A DNA stretch of 64,000 bases from Chryseobacterium cheonjiense (GTDB lineage Bacteria > Bacteroidota > Bacteroidia > Flavobacteriales > Weeksellaceae). How positions within the stretch are numbered: position 1 is the stretch's first letter; each line of letters opens with the position of its first letter. The DNA is taken from contig NZ_JABBGF010000002.1 in NCBI RefSeq assembly GCF_012927265.1, positions 372,001 to 436,000 on the forward strand. The letters run 5' to 3'. The notes under the pieces are model-generated. The model was not told the origin of the DNA. It saw only the letters and a program-made list of their open reading frames with translations, and made no database searches. The translations under genes were made by a program, and so were the position numbers. Shown piece by piece: positions 1 to 9,078 of this stretch.

Positions 1-558
1 TCTCTTTTTAATACAAAGGGATATACCTCCACATCGCTTTCAGACATTACAGAAGCTACCGGCCTGACCAAAGGAAGTATCTACGGAAATTTCGAAAACA
101 AAGATCAGGTCGCATTAGAAGTGTATAAATACAACGCCAATCTTTTAAAACAAAGCATGTCCCGTTCTTTCGGTGATGAATTTCCCTCTACTATTGATAA
201 GCTGCATGCCTTTGTTGCGTTCTACAGAAAAAACTGGCAGTCAGTTTTTTTAAACGGAGGATGCCCACTGATGAATGCTGCTACCGAAGCCGACGACACT
301 TACCCTTTACTAAAAAATCAGGTAACAAGATCCTTCACAGAATGGATTTCCAGGATTACGGAAGTAATTAAGCAGGGTCAAAAAATCGGTGAGTTATCAG
401 CAAATGCCAATGCTTCAGAATACGCCTCTCTGTTCATTATGCTGATTGAAGGCGGAATTTTATTGTCCAAAACAACAGGAGAAGAAAAATTTTTAAATCA
501 GGCATTAGACAGAATCCTTACTATCATTAAAAACGAACTGAATATACATCCATCATAA
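1..558 (+). CDS. TetR/AcrR-family transcriptional regulator, 5' end outside the window
   Basis: The open frame runs in from base 1, so the true start lies upstream; 185 residues are visible. The first 40 or so residues hold the end of the DNA-binding domain, including a recognition-helix stretch reading TGLTKGSIYGNFENKD, the usual TetR pattern of a Gly-Ser-Ile-Tyr turn followed by F-x-N-K. The rest is a helical ligand-binding domain (FLNGGCPLMNAATEADD near the middle). It ends 10 nt before a thiolase gene on the same strand, so it probably heads or belongs to the acyl-CoA operon and may sense an acyl ligand. The ligand is not deducible. A GTG at 121 is internal and should not be taken as the start. 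Confidence 0.85.
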   Translation, partial: SLFNTKGYTSTSLSDITEATGLTKGSIYGNFENKDQVALEVYKYNANLLKQSMSRSFGDEFPSTIDKLHAFVAFYRKNWQSVFLNGGCPLMNAATEADDTYPLLKNQVTRSFTEWISRITEVIKQGQKIGELSANANASEYASLFIMLIEGGILLSKTTGEEKFLNQALDRILTIIKNELNIHPS

Positions 559-568
559 ATATCATCAT

Positions 569-1837
569 ATGGAAACAAAAAAAGTGGCCATCGTAGGATA
601 CAACAGAATTCCGTTTGCCAGAATCAATACCGCATATGCAGAAAAAAGCAATCAGGATCTGCTGACTGCCGCACTGAACGGACTCATAGAACGGTGCAAC
701 CTTAAGGGAAAACTGTTGGGAGAAGTCGCCGGCGGTGCCGTTATCAAACATATTTCTGAGAGCAACCTCATCCGGGAATCTGTTATGGAAACCTCTCTGG
801 ATCCTGCCACTCCGGGATGCGACCTCCAACAGGCCTGTGACACCGGAATTGAAGCAGCAATTTATATCGGAAATAAAATTGCTTTAGGCCAGATTGAGAG
901 TGGTATTGCCTGCGGTGTTGAAGCAATGAGCAATATCCCTTTCGAAACATCTCCACGATTAAGAAAAGCGTTATTGAAAGCCAATAAAGAAAAATCTGTC
1001 GTTGGGAAAATCAAACAATTATTAGATCCTAGACTAAAAGACTGGATGCCGGTTCCCTACAAGGGCCAGGAACCCAAAACCGGTTTGGTGATGGGAGGAC
1101 ATACAGAAATTACTGCAAAATATTATGAAATTTCCCGCGAAGATCAGGATCTATTGGCATTTAAAAGCCACCAGAATATGGCAAAAGCATACGATGAGGG
1201 TTTCTTCGATGATATGATCTCTCCTGCTTTCGGATTGGATAAAGACAATAATCTTCGACGAGATACAAGCCTTGAAAAACTGGCCCAGTTAAAATCGGCT
1301 TTTGATAAAGAGAACGGCACATTAACGGCGGGAAATTCCACACCATTTACGGATGGTGCGTCTGCCATTCTGCTGGCCAGTGAAGAATGGGCAAAAGAAA
1401 ACAACCTTCCGGTTTTGGCTTACATCAGCTTTTCTGAAGTAGCAGGCATAGAATACGTTGAAAATAAGCAGAATTTATTGCTTGCTCCGGTTTTTGCCGC
1501 CGACAGAATGCTGGAAAAAGCAGGAATGAAGCTTGAAGATTTCGATTATTATGAAATTCATGAAGCATTTGCTGCGCAGGTTTTAGCGACATTAAAAATC
1601 TGGGAACATGATGATCTTGCCAAAAAGTTCGGACTTGAAAAAGCACTGGGAAAAATCGACCGCAACAAGCTGAACGTGAAAGGCGGAAGTCTTGCTGCGG
1701 CACACCCTTTTGCGGCAACAGGAGGAAGAATTATTGCTACATTAGCAAAGCTTTTAGATCAAAAAGGAAGCGGAAAAGGCTTCATTTCCATCTGTGCAGC
1801 CCGCGGGCAAGGCGTTACTATGATATTGGAAAAATAA
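569..1837 (+). CDS. Acetyl-CoA C-acyltransferase (thiolase)
   Basis: A 422-residue thiolase that condenses or cleaves acyl-CoA and acetyl-CoA. The nucleophile is Cys90 in LQQACDTG, the HEAF motif lies near His331, His379 is in AAAHPFAATGG, and the second catalytic Cys409 is in ICAARGQG. All four thiolase signatures are intact and the length is normal. It starts 10 nt after the TetR gene and ends 2 nt before a hotdog thioesterase, so the genes are probably co-transcribed. Degradative and biosynthetic thiolases cannot be told apart here. The thioesterase and FabF-type synthase next door suggest acyl-chain metabolism rather than simple acetoacetyl-CoA synthesis. Confidence 0.9.
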   Translation: METKKVAIVGYNRIPFARINTAYAEKSNQDLLTAALNGLIERCNLKGKLLGEVAGGAVIKHISESNLIRESVMETSLDPATPGCDLQQACDTGIEAAIYIGNKIALGQIESGIACGVEAMSNIPFETSPRLRKALLKANKEKSVVGKIKQLLDPRLKDWMPVPYKGQEPKTGLVMGGHTEITAKYYEISREDQDLLAFKSHQNMAKAYDEGFFDDMISPAFGLDKDNNLRRDTSLEKLAQLKSAFDKENGTLTAGNSTPFTDGASAILLASEEWAKENNLPVLAYISFSEVAGIEYVENKQNLLLAPVFAADRMLEKAGMKLEDFDYYEIHEAFAAQVLATLKIWEHDDLAKKFGLEKALGKIDRNKLNVKGGSLAAAHPFAATGGRIIATLAKLLDQKGSGKGFISICAARGQGVTMILEK

Positions 1838-1839
1838 AA

Positions 1840-2268
1840 ATGATGGACAGGCTTGCACAATTAAAACAGCATATAGGAAAAGAATTCACCCAATCACCAT
1901 CTCCTTTTATGAAATGGCTGAATCCGGTAATTCTTTCCGCAGAAGAAGGACAACTGGAATTTCAATACATCATACGACACGAATGGCTCAATCCGGCAGG
2001 AAACCTCCATGGCGGAATCACAGCTGCGATTATCGACGATATCATTGGTGCCACTATGTTTTCGTTAAATGAAAATTCCTTCATTACAACCATCAATAAT
2101 GTTATTGATTATTTTTCCACTGCCAAAGAAAATGATATTATTGTCGCGGAAACAACAATCATTAAAAGAGGTAAACAATTTGTAAATGCCCAATGTGAAA
2201 TCTGGAACTCAGACAAAACAAGAATCATTGCAAGAGGAACCTCCAACCTATTCAAAATTAACAATTAA
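1840..2268 (+). CDS. PaaI-like hotdog-fold acyl-CoA thioesterase
   Basis: A 142-residue single hotdog domain expected to hydrolyse acyl-CoA or aryl-CoA thioesters. The diagnostic stretch NPAGNLHGGITAAIIDD covers residues 51-67, with the HGG loop at 57-59 and the acidic catalytic position at Asp66, as in the PaaI/YdiI group. There is no signal peptide, so it acts in the cytoplasm. It begins 2 nt after the thiolase and is followed 48 nt later by a beta-ketoacyl synthase. Its place in this operon suggests it releases a chain made or shortened by the neighbours. The substrate is unknown. Confidence 0.88.
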   Translation: MMDRLAQLKQHIGKEFTQSPSPFMKWLNPVILSAEEGQLEFQYIIRHEWLNPAGNLHGGITAAIIDDIIGATMFSLNENSFITTINNVIDYFSTAKENDIIVAETTIIKRGKQFVNAQCEIWNSDKTRIIARGTSNLFKINN

Positions 2269-2316
2269 ACCTCATCATTATTTGATGATAAGACCAATAA
2301 AGATAAATATCTACGA

Positions 2317-3558
2317 ATGAAAAGAGTAGTCATTACAGGACTGGGCGCAGTAACCCCGCTAGGAAATAATGTCGGAGAATTCTGGGAAAACAGCATTAAC
2401 GGAGTAAGCGGAGCCAACAAAATTACCCATTTTGATACGGAAAAATTTAAAGTACACTTTGCCTGTGAGGTGAAAGATTTTGATCCTAAAACTCATTTAA
2501 CCCACAATGAAATCAAACGAAGTGATCTTTTTTCACAATATGCGATGTATTCTGCTGCGGAAGCGTTAAAAGATTCAGGACTTGAGCTGGAAAATATGGA
2601 TCCATTTGACACCGGTGTGATCTGGGGAACAGGACAGGGCGGAATGTGGACATTTGAAAGCGAAGTGATGGAATTCACAAAAGGAGACGGAACACCGAGA
2701 TTTAATCCTTTTTTTGTTCCGAAATTCATCGCCAATATGGCTTCAGGAATGATTTCCATGAAATTTGGACTTCAGGGGATTAATTATACAACAATTTCAG
2801 CCTGTGCTACAGGAAATACGGCATTGATGGATGCTTTTAATTATATCAGGCTCGGAAAAGCCAAAGTCATTGTAAGTGGTGGATCTGAAGCAGCCATTAC
2901 ACCAGCTTCCATCGGAGGATTTTCCATTATGAAGGCTATGTCTACAAGGAATGATGACTTTACAACAGCAAGCCGGCCTTATGATGCGAACAGAGATGGT
3001 TTTGTCATGGGAGAAGGTGCAGGTGCTTTAATTCTTGAAGAATATGAACATGCAAAAGCAAGAGGCGCAAAAATCTACGCAGAATTGGCTGGAGCCGCAA
3101 TGACGGCAGATGCTTATCACATGACCGCTCCTCATCCGGATGGTGTAGGAGCCATTAAAGCAATGCAGCTGGCATTAAAAGAAGCCCAGATCAATACGGA
3201 TGATATTAACTATATTAATCCCCATGCTACTTCTACTCCAATGGGAGATCTGGTAGAACTGAACGGAATTAACAAATTATTTAAAGGAAGTAAAAATCTT
3301 GATATCAGTGCCACAAAATCAATGACCGGACATTTGCTGGGTGCCGCAGGTGCTGCCGAAGCGATTCTATCCATTAAAGCCATTGAAACAGGAATTATCC
3401 CGCCAACGATTAATCTTCACAACATAGATGAGAATATCCCTAAAGATATTAATATTGTTTTTGGAGAGGCTAAAGAGAAAGCCATTAATTATGCTTTGAG
3501 TAATGCTTTTGGTTTCGGAGGACATAATGCGACAGTAATTTTCAAGAAATTTTCATAA
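2317..3558 (+). CDS. fabF: Beta-ketoacyl-ACP synthase II (FabF-like)
   Basis: A 413-residue condensing enzyme that elongates acyl-ACP with malonyl-ACP. The Cys-His-His triad is visible: Cys163 in SACATGNT, His303 in NPHATSTP and His339 in KSMTGHLLGAAG, with the supporting Lys335 just before. Length and motifs are those of KAS II rather than KAS III. It closes the operon and is followed by a strong bidirectional terminator. Because it sits with a thiolase and thioesterase instead of acpP/fabG, it may be a second, specialised copy rather than the housekeeping FabF. That is an inference from context only. Confidence 0.88.
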   Translation: MKRVVITGLGAVTPLGNNVGEFWENSINGVSGANKITHFDTEKFKVHFACEVKDFDPKTHLTHNEIKRSDLFSQYAMYSAAEALKDSGLELENMDPFDTGVIWGTGQGGMWTFESEVMEFTKGDGTPRFNPFFVPKFIANMASGMISMKFGLQGINYTTISACATGNTALMDAFNYIRLGKAKVIVSGGSEAAITPASIGGFSIMKAMSTRNDDFTTASRPYDANRDGFVMGEGAGALILEEYEHAKARGAKIYAELAGAAMTADAYHMTAPHPDGVGAIKAMQLALKEAQINTDDINYINPHATSTPMGDLVELNGINKLFKGSKNLDISATKSMTGHLLGAAGAAEAILSIKAIETGIIPPTINLHNIDENIPKDINIVFGEAKEKAINYALSNAFGFGGHNATVIFKKFS

Positions 3559-3602
3559 AAGATTTGTTTCATTTAAATATGATCGGATCCCAATCATCAT
3601 GC

Positions 3603-3633
3603 AAAAAAGCAGTCAAAATCTGACTGCTTTTTT
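3603..3633. terminator. Bidirectional rho-independent terminator
   Basis: A 13-bp perfect stem (AAAAAAGCAGTCA against TGACTGCTTTTTT) encloses a 5-nt loop. With A- and T-runs on both sides it can end transcription of fabF on the plus strand and of the cupin gene on the minus strand. Confidence 0.85.
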
Positions 3634-3654
3634 ATTTAATCAATTAAAATATTT

Positions 3655-4035
3655 CTAATTACGATCAGGAATGAAAAAACTTTCACCTTGATCCGTGATG
3701 GGAATATAAATCCTTTCCCACGTTTCTCCTTCTTCAAATTGCCAGCTGTGACCTTTTCCTTCTACATCTTCTGCCAAAAGAATAATTCCGGGTTCAATAA
3801 GAAATGTTTCTCCACTGCTCACTTTAAACCTGATTTTCCCTTTTACCGTTACTACATATTGTCTTCTGGGTGCAGGATGATCAGATTTCTCCCATTCTTC
3901 AACAGTATTGCTGACCCTGAAAGATGTAGTGGCAATTGTTTTCAGAACAGGAATCTTTCCCGTTTCGAAAGTACTGCTTCCGTCAGGAGCATTTATCAAT
4001 CGTATTGCCGGAATATATTCCTGGTTTTCTTTCAT
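3655..4035 (-). CDS. Small cupin-domain protein
   Basis: A 126-residue protein that reads as a single cupin barrel. Motif-like stretches include RRQYVVTVKGKIRFKVSSGE (about 78-97), then a turn and LLAEDVEGKGHSWQFEEGE, with one histidine at the expected second-motif position. The metal-binding set HxH/E/H is incomplete, so catalytic activity is uncertain and it may instead bind a small ligand. Its start directly abuts the stop of the upstream L,D-transpeptidase-like gene at 4036, so the two are probably translated from one transcript. No signal peptide is seen. Confidence 0.65.
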   Translation of the reverse strand: MKENQEYIPAIRLINAPDGSSTFETGKIPVLKTIATTSFRVSNTVEEWEKSDHPAPRRQYVVTVKGKIRFKVSSGETFLIEPGIILLAEDVEGKGHSWQFEEGETWERIYIPITDQGESFFIPDRN

Positions 4036-4800
4036 TTATACTGATGTTTTCAGCCATTCCGATTTAGAAAGATAATTCTGGTCCGGATAATAAATAAACA
4101 GAAGGTTTCTTCCTTTAATGGTGTTAATAATCGGCTGTGTAAGATCTCTCGGTACGGCAGGGCAGCCCCAGCTTCTTCCGATTCTTTTATGCATTGCGGC
4201 AAATTCATCGCTTACATAATCTGCGCCATGCATTACGATAGCTCTTCTGTACGCCGCATCATTAAATCCTTTATCCATTCCCAGTAATCTCAGGGAAAAT
4301 CCGTTGTCCCCGTTGTACGTTGCATCGGTAATATAAAAACCTAAACTACTTTGAAGCGAGCTATCGGTATTAGAAAAATTCGTTGCAAACTCTTCTCCGG
4401 TATTTTTACCGTGTGCTACCAGTGAGTTGAACAGTACTTTTCGCTCATTCACATCAATTACCCAAAGTCTTTTCGTATTAGAGGACATGGAAAAATCGCA
4501 TACCGTAAGTAAATGCGAATCCCGATTAAGCAAACCAGCTTTCTTCAAATTCTCAAACCCCGTTAAGGCTTTGAAGAAAACTTCTTCGCTAAGTTCATGT
4601 CCTTGTTCAAATGCGATAGATCTGTATAACTCTTCTGATGAGGATACTGTTTTCCCTGTTGTCTTTCCCGATTCTCCGTCGGTTACTCTTTCAATCTTTT
4701 TTGTACTGATTTCATTCCTGGCCTCTTTTTTTTCAGGCGACAAGTAGAATGAAGTAGTTACCATGTAAACAATAGTTAATACGCTATAAAATCCTTTCAT
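4036..4800 (-). CDS. YkuD_2-type murein L,D-transpeptidase catalytic-domain protein
   Basis: A 254-residue exported protein. A hydrophobic N-terminus (residues 2-20) acts as a signal peptide or anchor. The catalytic region near the C-terminus has His191 in VIMHGADYV and nucleophile Cys213 in GRSWGCPAVP, the HxxD...SxGCPA pattern of the Bacteroidota YkuD_2 family. Members may crosslink or modify peptidoglycan, although activity is rarely shown for this subgroup. The region before the domain (residues 20-75) is Lys/Glu/Ser-rich and likely a linker. It lies immediately upstream of the small cupin gene on the same strand. Confidence 0.82.
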   Translation of the reverse strand: MKGFYSVLTIVYMVTTSFYLSPEKKEARNEISTKKIERVTDGESGKTTGKTVSSSEELYRSIAFEQGHELSEEVFFKALTGFENLKKAGLLNRDSHLLTVCDFSMSSNTKRLWVIDVNERKVLFNSLVAHGKNTGEEFATNFSNTDSSLQSSLGFYITDATYNGDNGFSLRLLGMDKGFNDAAYRRAIVMHGADYVSDEFAAMHKRIGRSWGCPAVPRDLTQPIINTIKGRNLLFIYYPDQNYLSKSEWLKTSV

Positions 4801-4927
4801 TCAATATTATGTTAATCCAATTGAGTCAGCAAATGTATAAAAACATAAGTATCTGAAAGAATAACTCCACGGGTTTAACTCAAATTTAAGAAACTTTAAC
4901 TTCCTGATTTCGTGAATAAAAACTATT

Positions 4928-5371
4928 TTATATCTGTTCATCCGGAACAAATTCCAGACTCACGGAATTCATGCAGTACCTTAATCCGGTAGGCTTCGGA
5001 CCATCATCAAAAACATGCCCGAGATGGGAATCGCACCGTTTACACAGAACCTCTACCCTATCCATTCCGTAGGTTAGATCTCTTTTATAATAGACGCCTT
5101 CTTTATCCGCTTCAAAAAAGCTCGGCCATCCGCAGCTGCTGGAAAATTTTTCCGTGGACCTGAAGAGGTGATTTCCGCATACCGCACAGAAATATTCTCC
5201 CATTTGATCAAATTCATTGTATTTCCCGGTAAAGGCTCTTTCGGTTGCTGCTTCTCTTGCCACCGCGTACAGCTCAGGAGAAAGTATTTTTTGCCACTCA
5301 TCGTTGGGAATGTTAACCGGTGTTCTGTCTGTTCTTGAGTAGTATGGATTGTTTTTTGCTTCGTTTTGCAT
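4928..5371 (-). CDS. msrB: Peptide-methionine (R)-S-oxide reductase MsrB
   Basis: A 147-residue enzyme that reduces the R-epimer of methionine sulfoxide in proteins. Zinc ligands are Cys62 and Cys65 (CAVC) and Cys110 and Cys113 (CKRC). The family block CGWPSFF starts at Cys80, which could resolve the disulfide, and the catalytic Cys133 lies in RYCMNSVSLEF. There is no signal peptide, so this is a cytoplasmic form. All residues expected for activity are present and the length matches stand-alone MsrB. It is separated by about 125 nt from the L,D-transpeptidase gene, so it is probably transcribed on its own. Confidence 0.95.
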   Translation of the reverse strand: MQNEAKNNPYYSRTDRTPVNIPNDEWQKILSPELYAVAREAATERAFTGKYNEFDQMGEYFCAVCGNHLFRSTEKFSSSCGWPSFFEADKEGVYYKRDLTYGMDRVEVLCKRCDSHLGHVFDDGPKPTGLRYCMNSVSLEFVPDEQI

Positions 5372-5408
5372 AAGATTTTACTTAAAAGATTTAGGTAACT
5401 AAAATTTA

Positions 5409-5541
5409 ACCACAAAAGTCACAAAAGTTTTTTGCCTAAATTGATGCTGGTAAAATTGCACAGTATATAAAATCTAATATGTACTTCAGCAGAAACATTT
5501 AATTTTAAATATCCTGTACAATTTTTTGTGACTTTTGTGGT
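5409..5541. repeat. Element bounded by an 18-bp perfect inverted repeat
   Basis: The arm at 5409-5426 (ACCACAAAAGTCACAAAA) is the exact reverse complement of 5524-5541. The 97 nt between hold no ORF. It fills the gap between divergent msrB and the DUF445 gene. The arms resemble a sequence I remember as scattered in flavobacterial intergenic regions, so a small non-autonomous repeat is likely; alternatively the arms act as operators for the divergent genes. Confidence 0.6.
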
Positions 5542-5563
5542 AAAAAATATATACCAAATGTAC

Positions 5564-5571
5564 TAAATTTG
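5564..5571 (+). promoter_or_regulatory. Bacteroidota -7 promoter box of the DUF445 gene
   Basis: TAAATTTG matches the consensus TAnnTTTG. It ends 5 nt before the ATG at 5577, which implies a transcript with almost no leader. No convincing -33 element was seen at the usual spacing. Confidence 0.45.
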
Positions 5572-5576
5572 AGCAT

Positions 5577-6821
5577 ATGAATGATGAGGCCAAAAGAAAA
5601 CAATTAAGAAAATATAAGGCATTTGCTACAGGACTGTTCCTTTTGATGGCGGCCGTTTTTATTGCCACCACTCTTCTTCAGAAAAATGTAGACTCACATT
5701 GGGTCGGCTATGTACGGGCATTTTCGGAAGCGGCAATGGTGGGTGCACTTGCTGACTGGTTCGCGGTTACCGCTCTTTTCCGTCATCCGTTGGGATTACC
5801 CATACCTCACACCAATCTTATTGAAAACAGCAAGGAGCGACTGGGCGACAATCTCGGCAGTTTTGTGGTGAGTAATTTTCTTTCTCCACAGAATATCAGG
5901 CCTTACATGATGAAATTGAAAATTTCCGGATTTGTGGGTGAATGGCTTTCAAAGGAAAAAAACCAGGAAATCCTCATTAAAAATATTTCAGATATTGTTC
6001 TGGACATTCTCAATAAGCTTGACGATACTGCGGTGAGTCAGTTTATCAGTAAAAAAGTCCAGGAAATGACCGATGATATTAAGCTTAACAAAATCGTAGG
6101 AAACGGAATCGGTTATATTATTGAGAAAAACGACCATCAGAGAATGGTAACCAATCTTTCGGCACAGATCAAAAATTACATTCTTGAAAATGATGAAATG
6201 ATTAAAGAGCGGGTAAAAAAAGGAAGCTACACCTTTATTCCTTCTTTTGTTGATAATAAAATTGCTGACAAAATCGCGACCGGACTGTCAGATTTTTTCA
6301 GAGAAATTGAAGAAGATCCGCAGCATGAGATCAGACAACTGATTACCCAGAAAATACTTGAATTTTCTGTTGATTTAAAAGAAGATCCGAAATGGGATGA
6401 AGAGTTTAAAAACATTAAAAATGATCTCCTGAAGGGTGACAAACTGAATGAATATTCAAATGACATCTGGATTTCCATTAAAAATACATTAATGAACGAA
6501 CTTCAGGAAGAAGAGTCTTCTTTAAAAAACTATCTATCCAAAAACCTCAGCGAATTTTCAGAGAACTTAAAAACGGACGAAAGCCTTCAGAATAAGATCG
6601 ACGACTGGATTCGGGTGACGGCTTACAAGTATATCCTGAGAAACACCCATCAGTTCGGAAACCTCATCAGTTCAACCGTAGGAAACTGGCAGGGAAAGGA
6701 GCTCAGTGAGAAATTGGAGCTTGAGGTCGGTAAAGATTTACAGTTCATCCGGGTCAACGGAACATTAGTGGGCGGACTGGTAGGACTTATTATTTATACC
6801 GTTGCTCATTTTTTCCTCTGA
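5577..6821 (+). CDS. DUF445 family membrane protein
   Basis: A 414-residue protein of the DUF445 family (YjiN-like), whose function is not established. One membrane segment lies at residues 15-33 and a second at the extreme C-terminus (about 394-412). Between them is a long amphipathic helical region. The family signature near the N-terminus reads ALADWFAVTALFRHPLGLPIPHT (in pieces: ALADWFAVTALF, then RHPLGLPIPHT). The topology suggests the middle domain sits on one side of the inner membrane, tethered at both ends. The start at 5577 sits just after a promoter box. A lipoprotein gene follows within about 25 nt. Confidence 0.85.
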   Translation: MNDEAKRKQLRKYKAFATGLFLLMAAVFIATTLLQKNVDSHWVGYVRAFSEAAMVGALADWFAVTALFRHPLGLPIPHTNLIENSKERLGDNLGSFVVSNFLSPQNIRPYMMKLKISGFVGEWLSKEKNQEILIKNISDIVLDILNKLDDTAVSQFISKKVQEMTDDIKLNKIVGNGIGYIIEKNDHQRMVTNLSAQIKNYILENDEMIKERVKKGSYTFIPSFVDNKIADKIATGLSDFFREIEEDPQHEIRQLITQKILEFSVDLKEDPKWDEEFKNIKNDLLKGDKLNEYSNDIWISIKNTLMNELQEEESSLKNYLSKNLSEFSENLKTDESLQNKIDDWIRVTAYKYILRNTHQFGNLISSTVGNWQGKELSEKLELEVGKDLQFIRVNGTLVGGLVGLIIYTVAHFFL

Positions 6822-6846
6822 CATTAACCCAAATGCAAACCTGACC

Positions 6847-7728
6847 ATGAAAAACTTATTTTCTCTCATATTTTCTTTTAGCATAACATTTTTTGCCTGT
6901 CAAAAAGTGGAACTGAAAAAAGTGACCGATTCTTCCCAGATTTTCAAGGGAGAAATTGCAGGAAATCCGATTACTTTACAGCTTAATTTTGAGGGAATTG
7001 TAGATTGTAACCAGTACCAGCATTTTGTGAAAGGTTGGTATTATTATGATAAGTACAAAAAGAAAATTCCTTTAACAGGAGTCTACGATCAGGCAAACCT
7101 ATACCTGTATAATTTCGGAAGCCAACAAAGTCGTGCGGGAAAATTCCTCCGTCAAAAAATTACAGATCAAGAATCACTCACAAAAACAGACAGTATTGCT
7201 AAAATCATGAAGCCGGGGGAAGCCCTGTTTTTTGAAAGTGACTATTCACTAAAAAAAGCAGTTGAAGGAAAATTTTATATGGCTAATAAAATCCTGCCTG
7301 CAAAATTATTCACCAAAGATACAAGGATATACCGCTACAACAATTATCTCATTCTTCCTCACAACAAAAAGATAAACACCTACGATGTGATCAACCCTTC
7401 CGGAGGAAATAAGCTCATTTCGTATGCTTCAGATAAATCCGGAAACAGGGTTTTATTATATTTTGAAGAAGTCTCCAATTTTAATTTCTGTGGAATGTGC
7501 GGTGCCAGCGATGGCGAAAAAGGGTACAGGGTACTCTATTTCACCAATGACTGGAATTTCAAAAATTATGAAGAATATCTCACAGAAAGCTGCATAGAGA
7601 ATATATATGACACCAAAAGCGTAAAAAAGAATGACAAAAAAATCCTGAATATTCAGAAAAACTCCTCTTCTCCTGCTTATACTTTAACGGTTGATATTAA
7701 AAATGCAACCATCACCAAGTCGAGGTAG
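6847..7728 (+). CDS. Putative lipoprotein of unknown function
   Basis: A 293-residue protein starting at the ATG at 6847, because this places a clean lipoprotein signal at the N-terminus (hydrophobic residues 4-17, lipobox ending FFAC with Cys18). The same frame is open 15 codons further upstream into the end of the DUF445 gene. No known domain is recognised. A Cys-containing segment, FCGMCGASDGEKGYRVLYF, lies near residue 225. It is probably co-transcribed with the DUF445 gene, 25 nt away. Its stop lies 3 nt from the convergent pyrD stop. Confidence 0.7.
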   Translation: MKNLFSLIFSFSITFFACQKVELKKVTDSSQIFKGEIAGNPITLQLNFEGIVDCNQYQHFVKGWYYYDKYKKKIPLTGVYDQANLYLYNFGSQQSRAGKFLRQKITDQESLTKTDSIAKIMKPGEALFFESDYSLKKAVEGKFYMANKILPAKLFTKDTRIYRYNNYLILPHNKKINTYDVINPSGGNKLISYASDKSGNRVLLYFEEVSNFNFCGMCGASDGEKGYRVLYFTNDWNFKNYEEYLTESCIENIYDTKSVKKNDKKILNIQKNSSSPAYTLTVDIKNATITKSR

Positions 7729-7731
7729 CAA

Positions 7732-8769
7732 TTACCGCGGTAGGCGGCTGGCTCTCGTTAATATTGCTTTATTGATGTCATTGATCAGTTCCGGGCCTTC
7801 ATAAATAAACCCGGTGTACAGCTGCACAAGGGTAGCTCCCGCATCCAGTTTTTCCAGGGCATCCTTTGCAGAATGAATTCCGCCTACTCCAATAATCGGG
7901 AAAGATCTGTTGCTTTTGTCGGAAAGATATTGGATCATTTTCGTACTTCGCTCACGAATCGGTTTTCCGCTAAGACCACCGTTTCCGATCTGTGCCAACA
8001 CTTCCGGTGATGTTTTCAAGCCTTCCCTGTTTACCGATGTATTGGAAACTACAATTCCGTCAATTTTAGTTTCTGCGATCAGCTCAATGATTTCATCAAG
8101 TTGATTATTATTCAGATCCGGAGCAATTTTCAGTAATATAGGTTTTTGTACAGTTTTTGACTGGTTGATTTTTTTAACTTCGGTAATTAACTCTCTCAGA
8201 TACTCTACATCTTCAAGCTTGGCGTGGCTTCCTACATTCGGACAGCTTACATTCAGCACAAAATAGTCTACATAAGGATGAAGCCCTTCAAAACATTCCA
8301 GATAATCTTGGGTATAGTTGTCCGGTGTGGTGTCTGTATTTTTACCGATGTTTCCGCCGATGATGATTTTGCCTTTGTTGCCTTTCAGTTTTTCAATGGC
8401 CGCTTCAAGACCATCATTATTGAATCCCATTCTGTTGATGATTCCGCCATCTTCAATCAGACGGAAAAGCCTTTTCTTAGGATTTCCGGCTTGTGCTCTT
8501 GGCGTAACCGTACCGATTTCTACAAATCCGAATCCTAAATCTCCCAATTCATTAAATAATACCGCATTTTTATCGAATCCGGCAGCCAGTCCTACGGGAT
8601 TTTTAAATTTCAATCCGAAGACTTCTCTTTCAAGACGTTTATCTTCAACAGGTTTCGGGAAAAATAATTTTGTTAGAAATCCAAAATTTTTAAGCATTGA
8701 AAAAGTAAAATGATGAACTTCCTCAGGATCAAATTTGAAAAGAATCGGGCGAATGAGCGACTTGTACAT
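7732..8769 (-). CDS. pyrD: Quinone-dependent dihydroorotate dehydrogenase (class 2)
   Basis: A 345-residue FMN enzyme that oxidises dihydroorotate to orotate in pyrimidine synthesis, passing electrons to quinone. An N-terminal extension of about 45 residues (helical, Phe-rich) is the membrane/quinone-binding feature of class 2. The core starts at [15 protein letters not shown] (56-70), Asn-rich substrate residues occur in NRMGFNN (112-118), and the class 2 catalytic base Ser175 lies in [17 protein letters not shown] near the C-terminus binds the FMN phosphate. The enzyme looks complete. It is apparently monocistronic and converges with the lipoprotein gene. Confidence 0.95.
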   Translation of the reverse strand: MYKSLIRPILFKFDPEEVHHFTFSMLKNFGFLTKLFFPKPVEDKRLEREVFGLKFKNPVGLAAGFDKNAVLFNELGDLGFGFVEIGTVTPRAQAGNPKKRLFRLIEDGGIINRMGFNNDGLEAAIEKLKGNKGKIIIGGNIGKNTDTTPDNYTQDYLECFEGLHPYVDYFVLNVSCPNVGSHAKLEDVEYLRELITEVKKINQSKTVQKPILLKIAPDLNNNQLDEIIELIAETKIDGIVVSNTSVNREGLKTSPEVLAQIGNGGLSGKPIRERSTKMIQYLSDKSNRSFPIIGVGGIHSAKDALEKLDAGATLVQLYTGFIYEGPELINDINKAILTRASRLPR

Positions 8770-8929
8770 TGAAAAAAAGTTTTACAAAAATACTCATTTT
8801 AAATTTAATGCTCTATTAACCTATGATATTAATGGGAAAATTGTATGATATATAGTGTCTATAACATGTAATCATCTGCAGGATCTGTTTAATATGTAAG
8901 ATAACGTAACGCTGATTGATAAAGTTTTC

Positions 8930-8999
8930 AGGAGCTATTTCCCGCTTTCCATTACAATCTTTTTTTTCAAAAAGGATTTTCATTGCAATCGGGGCTAGG
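8930..8999 (+). repeat. REP-like dispersed element, copy A
   Basis: Blocks in order are AGGAGCTATTTCCCGCTTT, ATCTTTTTTTT, AAAAAGGAT and GCAATCGGGGCTA. The central T-run and AAAAAGGAT can pair into a hairpin. The same ordered blocks recur at 28372-28464 and, on the minus strand and degenerated, at 10121-10238. Confidence 0.7.
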
Positions 9000-9056
9000 G
9001 TTGCAGTTGGTTGTTCCATAGTGTGCAATAAATGAAGTCTGTCTTTTAACTGTGTT

Positions 9057-9078
9057 AGATCCTTTCAGATGACAAACT
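9057..9078 (+). repeat. Short dispersed repeat, copy 1
   Basis: AGATCCTTTCAGATGACAAA plus CT. A second copy at 46459-46481 differs only by one extra G. Both are intergenic. Confidence 0.5.

Noticed and set aside
8816-9028. 70-codon minus-strand ORF
   Set aside because: It runs through REP-like copy A, shows no domain, and its neighbours explain the region without it.
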